DNA of 64,000 bases from assembly GCA_963714425.1 (NCBI GenBank), contig CAVQOI010000008.1, forward strand, positions 434,001-498,000, written 5' to 3'. The position numbers and the translations under genes are program-made. Shown here in pieces: positions 45,939-54,256 of the stretch; the first letter of the stretch is position 1, and each line of letters opens with the position of its first letter. The DNA comes from DATCYX01 sp963714425. GTDB taxonomy: Bacteria; Chloroflexota; Anaerolineae; Anaerolineales; UBA4823. Under the pieces are notes generated by a model, which was not told the origin of the DNA, did not search any database, and was given only the letters and a program-made list of their open reading frames with translations.

Positions 45939-46571
45939 ATGGACTCATCTGACGACATCATTACTAGGCTGGCTGATTTACGACCAGGGGTGGATATTGA
46001 TTTTGATGCAATCCGCGACTCGGTTACCCAGCTGATCCGTGCAATCGGAGAAGATCCGAATCGCGAAGGTCTGGTTCGCACTCCAGATCGAGTATCCCGG
46101 ATGTACGCAGAATTACTGGATGGCTATTGGATGGACCCAACCGAGATGGTCAATGGCGCGCTTTTTGACGTAAATTACGACGAAATGGTACTAGTAAGGG
46201 ATATCCAGTTCTATAGCTTGTGCGAGCATCACATCCTTCCATTCTTCGGTAGAGCACACGTTGCTTATTTGCCGCGGGGTAGGGTTCTTGGACTATCGAA
46301 AATTCCTCGATTAGTAGATATGTTTGCCCATCGATTGCAGGTTCAAGAACGCATGACACAGCAGATCGCAAACTTCCTCGAGGAATTATTGCATCCTGTA
46401 GGTGTAGCAGTTGTAGTAGAAGGATTACACCTCTGTACGGCCATGCGCGGTGTGAGAAAACACGATGCTCGGATGACCACTTCTGCTATGTTGGGGTATT
46501 TTCGGAAAAATATCGCCACGAGACAGGAATTTTTGGATAATATCTCGAGAGGTGCGGCCCCAATGTTCTGA
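45939..46571 (+). CDS. folE: GTP cyclohydrolase I
   Basis: 210 residues, type I GTP cyclohydrolase, the first step from GTP to dihydroneopterin triphosphate in folate synthesis. Zinc ligands are in S-L-C-E-H-H (Cys95, His98) and H-L-C-T-A-M-R-G-V (Cys166). R-T-P-D-R-V and the P-F-F-G-R-A-H-V-A-Y-L-P motif are conserved. Convergent with folB; both act in the same pathway although on opposite strands. Confidence 0.96.
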   Translation: MDSSDDIITRLADLRPGVDIDFDAIRDSVTQLIRAIGEDPNREGLVRTPDRVSRMYAELLDGYWMDPTEMVNGALFDVNYDEMVLVRDIQFYSLCEHHILPFFGRAHVAYLPRGRVLGLSKIPRLVDMFAHRLQVQERMTQQIANFLEELLHPVGVAVVVEGLHLCTAMRGVRKHDARMTTSAMLGYFRKNIATRQEFLDNISRGAAPMF

Positions 46572-46582
46572 GTGGAGCGGTT

Positions 46583-46942
46583 TTATTCGATCCTTCGAAC
46601 ACGTTCGATCTCGGCACCCGCCGAAGTCGCATAGAGGATTGCCCCAGGTTTTTCTACTCTTACCCGTACTTTTTGCACACGAGGATTCTCTAGACACATC
46701 ACAGCGATGTCCTCTGCCAGACCCTCAACAGTAAACCGCTTGGCTGTTTCAGCGGTGGCTAACGCTCGCCGGGCTATTTCGCTGTAATCAATGCTGTGCG
46801 CCAGCTGATCAGTCTGGCTGGCTAATTCCAAATCTGCAAACAGAATAATGTTGATCAGTATATCCTGTTCGGTGTCGCGCTCGCTTGCATTGACCCCGAT
46901 AATGCCACGGGCTTTGATATCACGGATGATCACCTGGTCCAC
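46583..46942 (-). CDS. folB: Dihydroneopterin aldolase
   Basis: 119 residues; converts dihydroneopterin to hydroxymethyl-dihydropterin in folate synthesis. Conserved features: I-I-G-V-N-x-x-E-R near the N-terminus, S-I-D-Y-S-E-I-A, and F-x-V-E-G-L-A-E-D-I-A. The lysine in V-R-V-E-K-P-G is the likely catalytic residue. Its stop lies 11 bases from that of folE. It follows the Lgt-like gene by 3 bases, so it is in the TlpA - Lgt-like - folB operon. Confidence 0.94.
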   Translation of the reverse strand: MDQVIIRDIKARGIIGVNASERDTEQDILINIILFADLELASQTDQLAHSIDYSEIARRALATAETAKRFTVEGLAEDIAVMCLENPRVQKVRVRVEKPGAILYATSAGAEIERVRRIE

Positions 46943-46945
46943 GTG

Positions 46946-47722
46946 TCAACTCCCTCCGGTGCTCTCTAGATTATTGCCAGATTTTGATTGTTCTGGTAAT
47001 GACATCACCCTTCCGATAGCAAAAAGGGTAAGTGCAAGGACGATCCAGGAAACAATTTGAGCGGGCCGGATACCAAGCAAGGTTGGCACAACGTCGCCGC
47101 GAAAAGCTTCCAGGAACAAGCGAATACCAGCTGAGAAGGCCAAGAAATGCAAGAAGTAAACTCCTGTCTTGCGTGTAGCCACTTGATTACGTCCTGGCCA
47201 GAGATAAATCAAGATTATTATTGCTGCAATTGACTCGTAGACTTGGCTGGGATGGCGGCGCATCCCCCACAGCTCAATGCTCCAGGGAAGTTCGGCTGCC
47301 GCTCCATAGGCAGATCCTGAGGCCAGGTTGGAAACACTGATACCGATTGCCAAGACTGCCAGGGCAGGTGTAATTGCGTCTAGCAAACTTAACCAGGCAA
47401 TCTGTTTTCTTTGGATGTAGATAGCGACAACGAGCAGACCGATGAGCACACCTGCTCCCGGATCGAAGAGACCTAAATTTCGGGAAAAAATATCCAGGGG
47501 ATTAGCCATGAAGGCTTGTGGATACCGCATTACATAGGCGAGGCGGGAACCAACCACACCGGCCAACATGCCTGTGAGGGCGAGATTAAAAATTGTATCC
47601 GCCTTGACTCCGTGGCGTAAAGCGTAGCGTTCTGCCAGGCTAAGCCCTAACCAAATTCCGAGCAAGATGATGAGAGCAGGTGTTGGGAGCGCTACCGGTC
47701 CTACCTGTAGAATTGGCATCAT
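46946..47722 (-). CDS. Lgt-family membrane protein with degenerate signature
   Basis: 258 residues, seven or so membrane segments, recognisable as the prolipoprotein diacylglyceryl transferase family by P-T-P-A-L-I-I-L-L-G, R-R-H-P-S-Q-V-Y-E and I-R-L-F-L-E-A-F-R. However, the signature G-R-I-x-N-F-x-N-x-E-x-x-G aligns to G-I-S-V-S-N-L-A-S-G-S-A-Y-G: the Asn is kept but the key Arg and Glu become Ser, and the H-G-G motif (expected near residue 90) is replaced by F-D-P-G-A-G-V. It may therefore not be the true Lgt, or may be inactive as such. It overlaps the TlpA gene by 4 bases. Confidence 0.78.
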   Translation of the reverse strand: MMPILQVGPVALPTPALIILLGIWLGLSLAERYALRHGVKADTIFNLALTGMLAGVVGSRLAYVMRYPQAFMANPLDIFSRNLGLFDPGAGVLIGLLVVAIYIQRKQIAWLSLLDAITPALAVLAIGISVSNLASGSAYGAAAELPWSIELWGMRRHPSQVYESIAAIIILIYLWPGRNQVATRKTGVYFLHFLAFSAGIRLFLEAFRGDVVPTLLGIRPAQIVSWIVLALTLFAIGRVMSLPEQSKSGNNLESTGGS

Positions 47723-48273
47723 GGCGTGGCTGCCTCAAGCAGGCGTTCCACTCGGATGCGTAAAAGCGCTTCTGCCATAGGACCACCGATGACGACCTCC
47801 TGTATTACCCCTCTGTGGTCTATAAAGAAGGTCGTTGGAAGCGACCTAAGATCGTACAAACGCGAGACTTCTCCCGTGGAATCAAGCAATATTGGAAAAG
47901 TCAGTGTGAGATCTTGAACAAATCCTTTCGCAGAGTCTAAATCGTCTTGAGATGTTGCGTTAATTGCCAGTATGAATAAACCTTGCTCTGCATAGTCTCC
48001 GAATACTTTTTCCAGGGCTGGCATCTCGGCCCTGCAAGGTGGACACCAGCTAGCCCATAGGTTGAGCACTACAGGCTGACCTATTAAATCAGACAGTGTT
48101 ATACTCTCACCTTGGGTGGTCCCCAGGGTAAAATCTGGCGCACGGAAGCCTACGCGAGGAATTGCCTGCTCAACGATTGTTGATTGGGTAGGGGGAACCC
48201 TGCTAACACCTATCCAGGCAGCCCCAAAGAGCAAAATTCCTGTCGAAAATATGGCCCAATGACGTCGATTCAA
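47719..48273 (-). CDS. TlpA-like thioredoxin-fold protein
   Basis: 184 residues: N-terminal membrane anchor (residues of about 6-22), then an AhpC-TSA/redoxin domain with D-F-T-L-G-T and the active-site W-A-S-W-C-P-P-C (Cys77, Cys80). L-P-T-T-F-F-I-D carries the cis-proline. It should reduce disulfides on the outer face of the membrane. First gene of the TlpA - Lgt-like - folB operon, divergent from the lipoprotein at 48393. Confidence 0.92.
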   Translation of the reverse strand: MNRRHWAIFSTGILLFGAAWIGVSRVPPTQSTIVEQAIPRVGFRAPDFTLGTTQGESITLSDLIGQPVVLNLWASWCPPCRAEMPALEKVFGDYAEQGLFILAINATSQDDLDSAKGFVQDLTLTFPILLDSTGEVSRLYDLRSLPTTFFIDHRGVIQEVVIGGPMAEALLRIRVERLLEAATP

Positions 48274-48350
48274 GTTGTGAAAACTCCTTAATTAACTCGT
48301 TGCCAGAATATATCATGCTCCAGGGTTCTCATCAACCTAAGAGAGCAGGC

Positions 48351-48378
48351 TTGACTTTTCTCTGATCGATGATATCCT
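48351..48378 (+). promoter_or_regulatory. Promoter of the 48393 lipoprotein gene
   Basis: TTGACT (48351-48356), 16-base spacer, TATCCT (48373-48378), only about 15 bases before the ATG. The leader would be very short, with no clear ribosome-binding site, suggesting near-leaderless translation. Confidence 0.5.
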
Positions 48379-48392
48379 CTTAAACTCTCAAA

Positions 48393-49209
48393 ATGGGCAA
48401 CAGAAAGATTATCTCATCATTAATATTTATACTGCTCCTTCTGTTAACAAGCTGCCGGAACACAGGAGGAGTACTCACTGCAACTCCTGCTTCATCCACA
48501 GTGGGGACTACAACAGGATCCAGCGTCACAACTGTCCCCTCTGAAACACACCAGAGTCCTATTGCTAGGACTCCTACCTCGAACTCTTCTGGATGGAATT
48601 AGTACTCCTCTCCCTCAAGAGACAGTGACTTTATCACCCACGATCAGCGCTACGAGAGAAAGCTTGGAGACAACGCAATCCTCGCCTGGAGCGTATCCAG
48701 GTCCAGAAACTACACCCAGACCCGTTACCATTACGCCAAATCTACCTATTCCTTCACCTGGCATCCAGGATGGTTTGATCACTGATGTACCTGAACAAGC
48801 CCAACAAACCGAACTGGTTGTCACCGTTGACTTTAATGATCCGATACCCACGGCTGTACCGACACCTGGATTTGTTGAGACACAAATAAGGGCTACCGAC
48901 CCGAGGGACTTCTCGATAACCTCAGGCGAGATCCAGCTTGTAGAATTCTTCGCTTTTTGGTCCCCAATAAGCGTCAGCATGGCGCCACCAATGAATTACC
49001 TTGAAAAAAAATATAAAGACCAAATTAATTTTATATATCTGGATATTGATGATCCTGCAAATAGCCTTTTCACTGCCTTATTGGGAGACCGGTTGCCTCC
49101 AGTATTTTTCTTGTTGGATGGTGATGGTGTCATTCTCAGCGAGTTGCGGGGTCGCGTCACAGTTGAAGAATTTGAATCGCTCTTTGATTCTGTGCTGATT
49201 TCCCCCTAA
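48393..49209 (+). pseudogene. Thioredoxin-fold lipoprotein, one frameshift
   Basis: The first frame starts M-G-N-R-K, has a hydrophobic segment and a lipobox L-L-T-S-C (Cys21), and enters a Ser/Thr/Pro-rich linker; it stops at 48602. The second frame continues the same low-complexity linker (T-P-L-P-Q-E-T-V-T-L-S-P) and ends in a thioredoxin-like domain (V-E-F-F-A-F-W-S-P, I-Y-L-D-I-D-D-P, R-L-P-P-V-F-F-L-L-D-G-D-G). Removing one T near 48599 restores the frame. The expected C-x-x-C is absent (S-P-I-S-V-S in its place), so it lacks oxidoreductase cysteines. As with the other frameshifts here, a base error in the sequence is possible. Confidence 0.75.
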
Positions 49210-49309
49210 GATAATCAACAGACCGAACAGGTCAGCTGGTTATGCGAGCAGAGCTATACCGCGCGCATGCAATCCACCCAGGGTTACCTATCAAATAGAT
49301 AATGTATGA

Positions 49310-49315
49310 TATAAT
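49310..49315 (+). promoter_or_regulatory. -10 box of the copper operon
   Basis: TATAAT directly upstream of the operator palindrome. No good -35 is seen at 17 bases; TTACCT (49284-49289) is the nearest, 20 bases away. A weak promoter with the operator over the start site fits repression by CsoR. Confidence 0.6.
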
Positions 49316-49317
49316 AT

Positions 49318-49348
49318 GTATACCCTACCCCCCTGGGGGGGGGTATAC
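49318..49348 (+). promoter_or_regulatory. CsoR-type operator
   Basis: A 31-base GC-rich inverted repeat: GTATACCC at one end and GGGTATAC at the other, with a C-run and a G-run meeting in the middle. This is the shape of CsoR/RcnR operators. It lies between the -10 box and the csoR start, so CsoR probably represses its own operon and is released by Cu(I). Confidence 0.85.
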
Positions 49349-49363
49349 TTGGAGAGTACTTCC

Positions 49364-49633
49364 ATGAAACATGAAGATGCTTTATTTCGAATCAAGAATG
49401 CTGAAGGTCACCTGCGTGGAGTTGGTCGCATGATCGAAGATGATGCATATTGTATTGATATCATTCGGCAGCTCCAGGCAGTTCAGGCATCCCTCAACAA
49501 AATCAGCACGATTATTCTGGAACAGCATTTAAATTCATGTATGATAACTGCTGTGCGAGGTGACGATCCTGACGAGCGCGAACGCGTTCTCAAAGAGATC
49601 ACCGACGTTTTTGCAGCAGCTACAAAAACTTGA
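49364..49633 (+). CDS. csoR: CsoR-family copper-sensing repressor
   Basis: 89 residues, all-helical repressor. Cys30, His55 and Cys59 reproduce the Cys-x24-His-x3-Cys Cu(I) ligand set of CsoR. A basic N-terminal helix (F-R-I-K-N-A-E-G-H-L-R-G-V-G-R-M-I) contacts DNA. The ATG at 49364 has GGAGAG 7 bases upstream; earlier in-frame starts at 49316 would read through the operator and are unlikely. First gene of csoR - copZ - copA. Confidence 0.93.
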   Translation: MKHEDALFRIKNAEGHLRGVGRMIEDDAYCIDIIRQLQAVQASLNKISTIILEQHLNSCMITAVRGDDPDERERVLKEITDVFAAATKT

Positions 49634-49647
49634 TAAGGAGAATACTC

Positions 49648-49854
49648 ATGACGACTGTTACCTACTCAATACCAAATATTTCCTGTGGTCATTGCGTGCA
49701 CACTATCCAAAACGAAGTGAGTGAGCTGGCGGGTGTAGTGTCAGTCATTGCGGATCAGGTAAAGCGCAGTGCAACAATAGTGTTCGAGCCGCCTGCATCA
49801 GAGGAGCAAATCAAGGGACTTCTGGCTGAAATCGAATATCCGGTGATGAACTAA
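49648..49854 (+). CDS. copZ: Copper chaperone CopZ (HMA domain)
   Basis: 68 residues, a single heavy-metal-associated domain. The metal site is Cys13-G-H-Cys16 in I-S-C-G-H-C; the usual methionine (M-x-C-x-x-C) is replaced by isoleucine/serine, a small deviation. It delivers Cu(I) to the ATPase encoded next. ATG with AAGGAG upstream. Confidence 0.92.
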   Translation: MTTVTYSIPNISCGHCVHTIQNEVSELAGVVSVIADQVKRSATIVFEPPASEEQIKGLLAEIEYPVMN

Positions 49855-49855
49855 T

Positions 49856-52312
49856 ATGACTGAAACCCGGCAGGTCACACTGCCGATCACTGGCATGACA
49901 TGTGCCAATTGTGTTGCCACGGTTGAGCGCAATCTTAAGAAGGTTCAGGGTGTAAACCAGGCCGTTGTTAACCTTTCCTCTGAGCGCGCTTCTGTGGAAT
50001 TTGACAGCTCTCAAACCGCATTGGGAGACCTCATCGCGCGCGTGGAGAAAGCCGGATATGGTGTCGCCTCCGGCGAGGCAGATCTGATTCTGCGGCGCCT
50101 GAGTGATGATAACGATGCTCGCAGGCTAGAAAATGCATTGAAAGCGGTCGAGGGTGTGCTGGAGGCACGGGTCAGTTTCACCAGTGAGCAAGCGCGCGTG
50201 CGCTATGTACCTACGATTGTCAGTCAGGCTGAGATCCGCCAGACAATTACGGCAGCTGGATTTGAGGCAGTGGAGACGGGGGGAGAGACCGAAGATGCCG
50301 AGCAAAAAGCGCGGATGGTGGAGATTGCTGAGCAACGTCATTTGTTGATCGTGGGTCTGCTGTTCTCCATCCCTCTTTTCCTTTTTGCGATGGGGCGCGA
50401 CTTTGGCTTATTGCCACACTGGGCGCATGCGCCATGGGCAAATTGGGTGATGTTCGCACTTGCGACTCCGGTTCAATTTTATGTTGGTTGGCAGTATTAT
50501 GTGGGAGCTTATAAAGCACTACGCAACCGTTCAGCAAATATGGATGTGCTCATCGCGATGGGCTCGTCAGCTGCATATTTCTATTCGATACCTATCGTAT
50601 TTGGCTGGATCAGCGGGCATGTCTATTTCGAAACAGCGGCAGTAATCATCACGCTGATCAAGCTCGGGAAATTCCTTGAAGCGCGCGCCAAAGGACGTAC
50701 CAGTGAGGCGATGAAGAAGTTGATGGGTTTGCGCGCGAATACAGCTCGGGTCGAGCGTAATGGGGTGGAATTGGAAATTGCACCAGACGATGTACGGGTT
50801 GGTGATGTGGTGATTGTCAAGCCAGGAGAAAAAATTCCAGTTGATGGGGTCGTTTTACAAGGACGCTCGAGCGTTGACGAATCCATGATTACAGGTGAAT
50901 CATTGCCGGTAGAAAAGGGTGCTGGAGATAATATTATCGGCGCAACATTGAACAAGCTCGGCTCTTTCCGATTTGAGGCTACAAAAGTAGGCCGTGAAAC
51001 TGCGCTCGCTCAGATCATTCGCCTAGTGGAAGATGCACAAGGGAGCAAAGCCCCGATTCAGAAATTGGCTGACCGCGTCTCAAGTGTATTTGTTCCTGTG
51101 GTAATTGCCATCGCGTTATTAACGTTTCTAATTTGGTTTTTTATTATCCCTCAGACGTCTGGCGCTGAAACAAGCATATTTACCCGCGCGTTAATCAACA
51201 TGGTGGCTGTATTGGTGATTGCCTGTCCCTGCGCTATGGGGCTTGCAACTCCCACTGCTGTTATGGTAGGCACAGGGAAAGGCGCAGAGATGGGCATTTT
51301 ACTGCGCTCAGGTGAGGCATTGGAGCGCGCTGGACGTATCTCGATTGTTGTCTTAGATAAAACCGGGACAATAACAAAAGGCCAGCCCGCAGTCACTGAT
51401 GTCTTAGGTCACTGGGAAGATCAGTCATCTATAGAAAGAGACAGGATTTTCAATGCAAATGAGGTGCTTCGCCTGGCAGCTTCGGTTGAAAAGGGCAGCG
51501 AGCATCCGCTCGGTGAAGCCATTTGGGCTGAAGCAACCAGTCGCACTCTAGAATTGAGCGAAGCATCCAGTTTTGTGGCTGAAGCAGGATTTGGTGTTAG
51601 CGCCATGGTCGATGGGCATAGCGTCCTGGTTGGAAATTTACGCATGATGGAAACACACGGAGTTGGCTTAAATGGCTTTCAGGAGGACGTTGACGGATTG
51701 CAGGACAAGGCCAGAACCGCAATGCTAGTCGCAATTGACGGTGAAGTCCAGGGCGTCATCGGCGTAGCAGACACATTGAAAGAAGGCTCCATTGAAGCCA
51801 TTCGAGAGCTGCATAGCATGGGGCTGAAGGTCGCCATGATCACTGGTGATAACCAGAAAACAGCTCAGGCGATTGCAAGAGAAGTGGGTGTCGACCAGGT
51901 ATTTGCGGAAGTTTTACCTGGCGAGAAAGCTGAAAAAGTCGTAGCCTTGCAGCAGGCTGGAGAAATCGTTGCGATGGTGGGCGATGGTATCAATGACGCG
52001 CCTGCGCTTGCCCAAGCAGATATTGGTATCGCCATTGGTACGGGCACGGATGTCGCCATGGCAACCGCACCGGTGACATTAATTAGCGGCGATTTACGCG
52101 GCGCACCACGTGCCATCCAACTCTCAAGAAGGACTTTGCGGACCATCAAACAAAATTTGTTTTGGGCATTTATTTATAATATAATCCTGATCCCAGCCGC
52201 GGCGGCAGGCTTACTCAACCCTATGCTGGCTGCCGGAGCGATGGCTTTTAGCAGTATATTTGTTATCAGCAATAGCTTGAGGCTACGACGCTTTCGTTCC
52301 AAGATCAGGTAA
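49856..52312 (+). CDS. copA: Cu(I)-exporting P1B-type ATPase
   Basis: 818 residues. One intact HMA domain (G-M-T-C-A-N-C, Cys16 and Cys19), followed at about residues 80-145 by a second HMA-like domain without any CxxC (L-E-N-A-L-K-A-V-E-G-V-L-E-A-R-V). Then eight membrane helices with the transport site Cys457-Pro-Cys459, the phosphorylation motif D-K-T-G-T (Asp501), the S-E-H-P motif and G-D-G-I-N-D-A-P. All P-type ATPase core motifs are intact. Starts one base after the copZ stop. Confidence 0.96.
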   Translation: MTETRQVTLPITGMTCANCVATVERNLKKVQGVNQAVVNLSSERASVEFDSSQTALGDLIARVEKAGYGVASGEADLILRRLSDDNDARRLENALKAVEGVLEARVSFTSEQARVRYVPTIVSQAEIRQTITAAGFEAVETGGETEDAEQKARMVEIAEQRHLLIVGLLFSIPLFLFAMGRDFGLLPHWAHAPWANWVMFALATPVQFYVGWQYYVGAYKALRNRSANMDVLIAMGSSAAYFYSIPIVFGWISGHVYFETAAVIITLIKLGKFLEARAKGRTSEAMKKLMGLRANTARVERNGVELEIAPDDVRVGDVVIVKPGEKIPVDGVVLQGRSSVDESMITGESLPVEKGAGDNIIGATLNKLGSFRFEATKVGRETALAQIIRLVEDAQGSKAPIQKLADRVSSVFVPVVIAIALLTFLIWFFIIPQTSGAETSIFTRALINMVAVLVIACPCAMGLATPTAVMVGTGKGAEMGILLRSGEALERAGRISIVVLDKTGTITKGQPAVTDVLGHWEDQSSIERDRIFNANEVLRLAASVEKGSEHPLGEAIWAEATSRTLELSEASSFVAEAGFGVSAMVDGHSVLVGNLRMMETHGVGLNGFQEDVDGLQDKARTAMLVAIDGEVQGVIGVADTLKEGSIEAIRELHSMGLKVAMITGDNQKTAQAIAREVGVDQVFAEVLPGEKAEKVVALQQAGEIVAMVGDGINDAPALAQADIGIAIGTGTDVAMATAPVTLISGDLRGAPRAIQLSRRTLRTIKQNLFWAFIYNIILIPAAAAGLLNPMLAAGAMAFSSIFVISNSLRLRRFRSKIR

Positions 52313-52389
52313 GATCTTCCTTTCCCACACGTTCTCAATATTAATACTCTTGTAATCTACGCCTATTGACCCTCTTATCTTTTCCGGTT

Positions 52390-53502
52390 ATGCTTAATCT
52401 CGTGCAAAAATCACCCCTCTCCAGGCGCCAATTTCTACTGCTTGCCGCGCTCAATCTAGGTGGGATTGCTTTACGTCCGCTGAGAAAAATTCTTACGTTA
52501 CAGGAGTTCCCCCAAGCAGAACGCCTGGGACGCGCTTTTGCAAAAGTCGAGGTCAAAGCCCGCCCGGATAATACTTCCCAGACAGTCAGTGTGTTATATG
52601 ACGATGCGGTAGTGCCTTGCCTGAGAGAGCTAGCCGGCTACCATCCTTACCGGTTTAAGCAGCGATATTTCGAAATACCAGATGGCTACGTATGGGCATC
52701 AGATTTACAGGCTGTTCGAAACCAGCCTAATACGCCCGTAACAAGCCTGCCTGAGTCCAGTTTGGGGCAGGGAATGTGGGTTGAGGTCAGCGTACCCTGG
52801 GTAGATATTGTCCTGGAAAACCAGCCAATCAGCCCGGGGTTCAAAGCCAGGACTGAAGCTGGATTGCCGTTACGGTTGTATTTCAGCCAGCTCTTGTGGG
52901 TCGACCGGGTCCGCAATGACGATAGCGGCCAGGTCTGGTACCGCGTAAACGAGCGCTATGGATACGGGGATTTAATGTGGGCAGATGCACAGGCTTTCCG
53001 GCCACTCTCTCAGGAAGAGATGATGCCGATAAATCCAGAGATAGAAGACAAGCGGATTGAGGTCAATGTCGAGCAGTACTATCAGACACTTTCCTGTTAC
53101 GAAGGGAATACGGAAGTCTATTATTGCAGGATATCAGGTGGAAAAAAATTCGATCCTGAGGGCAAGCCGCTTGGGCATTCATCGACCCCCACTGGTACGC
53201 ATACGATTTGGCGCAAGCAGGTTTCCGCCCACATGAGCGGAGGCACAACTGGCGCTGGGTATGATCTGCCAGGGATCGGATGGACAACTCTCTTTACCAG
53301 CGATGGAGTGGCAGTGCATTCTACATTTTGGCACAATAATTTTGGTGGAGAGCTGATGTCGCACGGGTGTATTAATGCTTTACCAGAGGATGCAAAATGG
53401 ATTTTTCGCTGGTCGAATCCGCCTGTTTATTACGACCCGGGAGACCTCTACAGCAAAGATGCAGCGATGCTCCCCACAAAAGTGAAGGTACTGGAAGAAT
53501 GA
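52390..53502 (+). CDS. L,D-transpeptidase (YkuD) with a Tat-like signal
   Basis: 370 residues. The N-terminus has S-R-R-Q-F-L-L-L-A-A-L, a twin-arginine-type motif followed by a hydrophobic stretch, so export by the Tat pathway is likely. The middle (about 40-240) resembles SH3-like repeats. The YkuD catalytic site is H-S-T-F-W-H-N-N and S-H-G-C-I-N with Cys327, near the C-terminus. It would cross-link peptidoglycan 3-3 or anchor proteins. The ATG at 52390 is preferred to an earlier in-frame start at 52366. Confidence 0.9.
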   Translation: MLNLVQKSPLSRRQFLLLAALNLGGIALRPLRKILTLQEFPQAERLGRAFAKVEVKARPDNTSQTVSVLYDDAVVPCLRELAGYHPYRFKQRYFEIPDGYVWASDLQAVRNQPNTPVTSLPESSLGQGMWVEVSVPWVDIVLENQPISPGFKARTEAGLPLRLYFSQLLWVDRVRNDDSGQVWYRVNERYGYGDLMWADAQAFRPLSQEEMMPINPEIEDKRIEVNVEQYYQTLSCYEGNTEVYYCRISGGKKFDPEGKPLGHSSTPTGTHTIWRKQVSAHMSGGTTGAGYDLPGIGWTTLFTSDGVAVHSTFWHNNFGGELMSHGCINALPEDAKWIFRWSNPPVYYDPGDLYSKDAAMLPTKVKVLEE

Positions 53503-53526
53503 TTGGAGCATTGGAGTAGCATTCGC

Positions 53527-54249
53527 ATGGCGATCACAAATATTTCCTTTGGACTGGCATTCTTAGCGGGTTTAGCCTCGTTTCTCTCTCCCTGTGTATT
53601 TTCTTTGGTTCCTGCATACATTGGCTACTTGGGCGGCAGGAGCATGGCATCAGCGCAACTCGAGAAACCAAGTCGTTGGGTTACTTTTAGCCATGGGTTA
53701 GCCTTTGTGCTTGGTTTCAGCGTAATTTTTGTGTCCCTTGGAGTTGCGGCCTCAGCAGTCGGCGGCTTGCTTTATGACCTGCGCACCTGGATCGCAAAAA
53801 TCGGCGGGATTGTGGTGATCATCTTTGGGCTACATCTGATGGGTGTGTTCCGTATCCCCTTTCTAGAGTATGACCTGCGCCCACAATCGTTGCCTGATCG
53901 CAGGCGAGGCTATCTGGCCTCTGCGCTCATGGGTGTTTTTTTTTCCGCGGGCTGGTCGCCCTGCGTCGGTCCGGTGCTAGGCGCAATCCTAACCTTTGCT
54001 ATCAATGGAGGCTCAATCTCGCATGGTGTTAGCTTGCTCTCTGCCTATTCTGCTGGACTTGCAATCCCGTTTCTGCTGGCTGCACTCGGGATTGGCTGGG
54101 TGACGCTTATATTGCGCCGCTATGGCAAGGTGATGCGCTATGTAGAGATCGGTATGGGCGCGATCATGGTTATCGTTGGGGGGATGCTGATATTTGGAAC
54201 CTTCCAATTGTTGGCTCGCTTCGGTTTCTTTGTTGATTTTGGTCTATAG
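53527..54249 (+). CDS. ccdA: Cytochrome c biogenesis protein CcdA
   Basis: 240 residues, six membrane helices. It opens I-S-F-G-L-A-F-L-A-G-L-A-S-F-L-S-P-C (Cys23) and has W-S-P-C-V-G-P (Cys146), the two cysteines that shuttle electrons from cytoplasmic thioredoxin to outer redoxins. I preferred the ATG at 53527 (GGAG 11 bases upstream) because family members start here; a TTG at 53503 would add 8 residues. The partner TlpA follows after 7 bases. Confidence 0.93.
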   Translation: MAITNISFGLAFLAGLASFLSPCVFSLVPAYIGYLGGRSMASAQLEKPSRWVTFSHGLAFVLGFSVIFVSLGVAASAVGGLLYDLRTWIAKIGGIVVIIFGLHLMGVFRIPFLEYDLRPQSLPDRRRGYLASALMGVFFSAGWSPCVGPVLGAILTFAINGGSISHGVSLLSAYSAGLAIPFLLAALGIGWVTLILRRYGKVMRYVEIGMGAIMVIVGGMLIFGTFQLLARFGFFVDFGL

Positions 54250-54256
54250 AGTTGAG

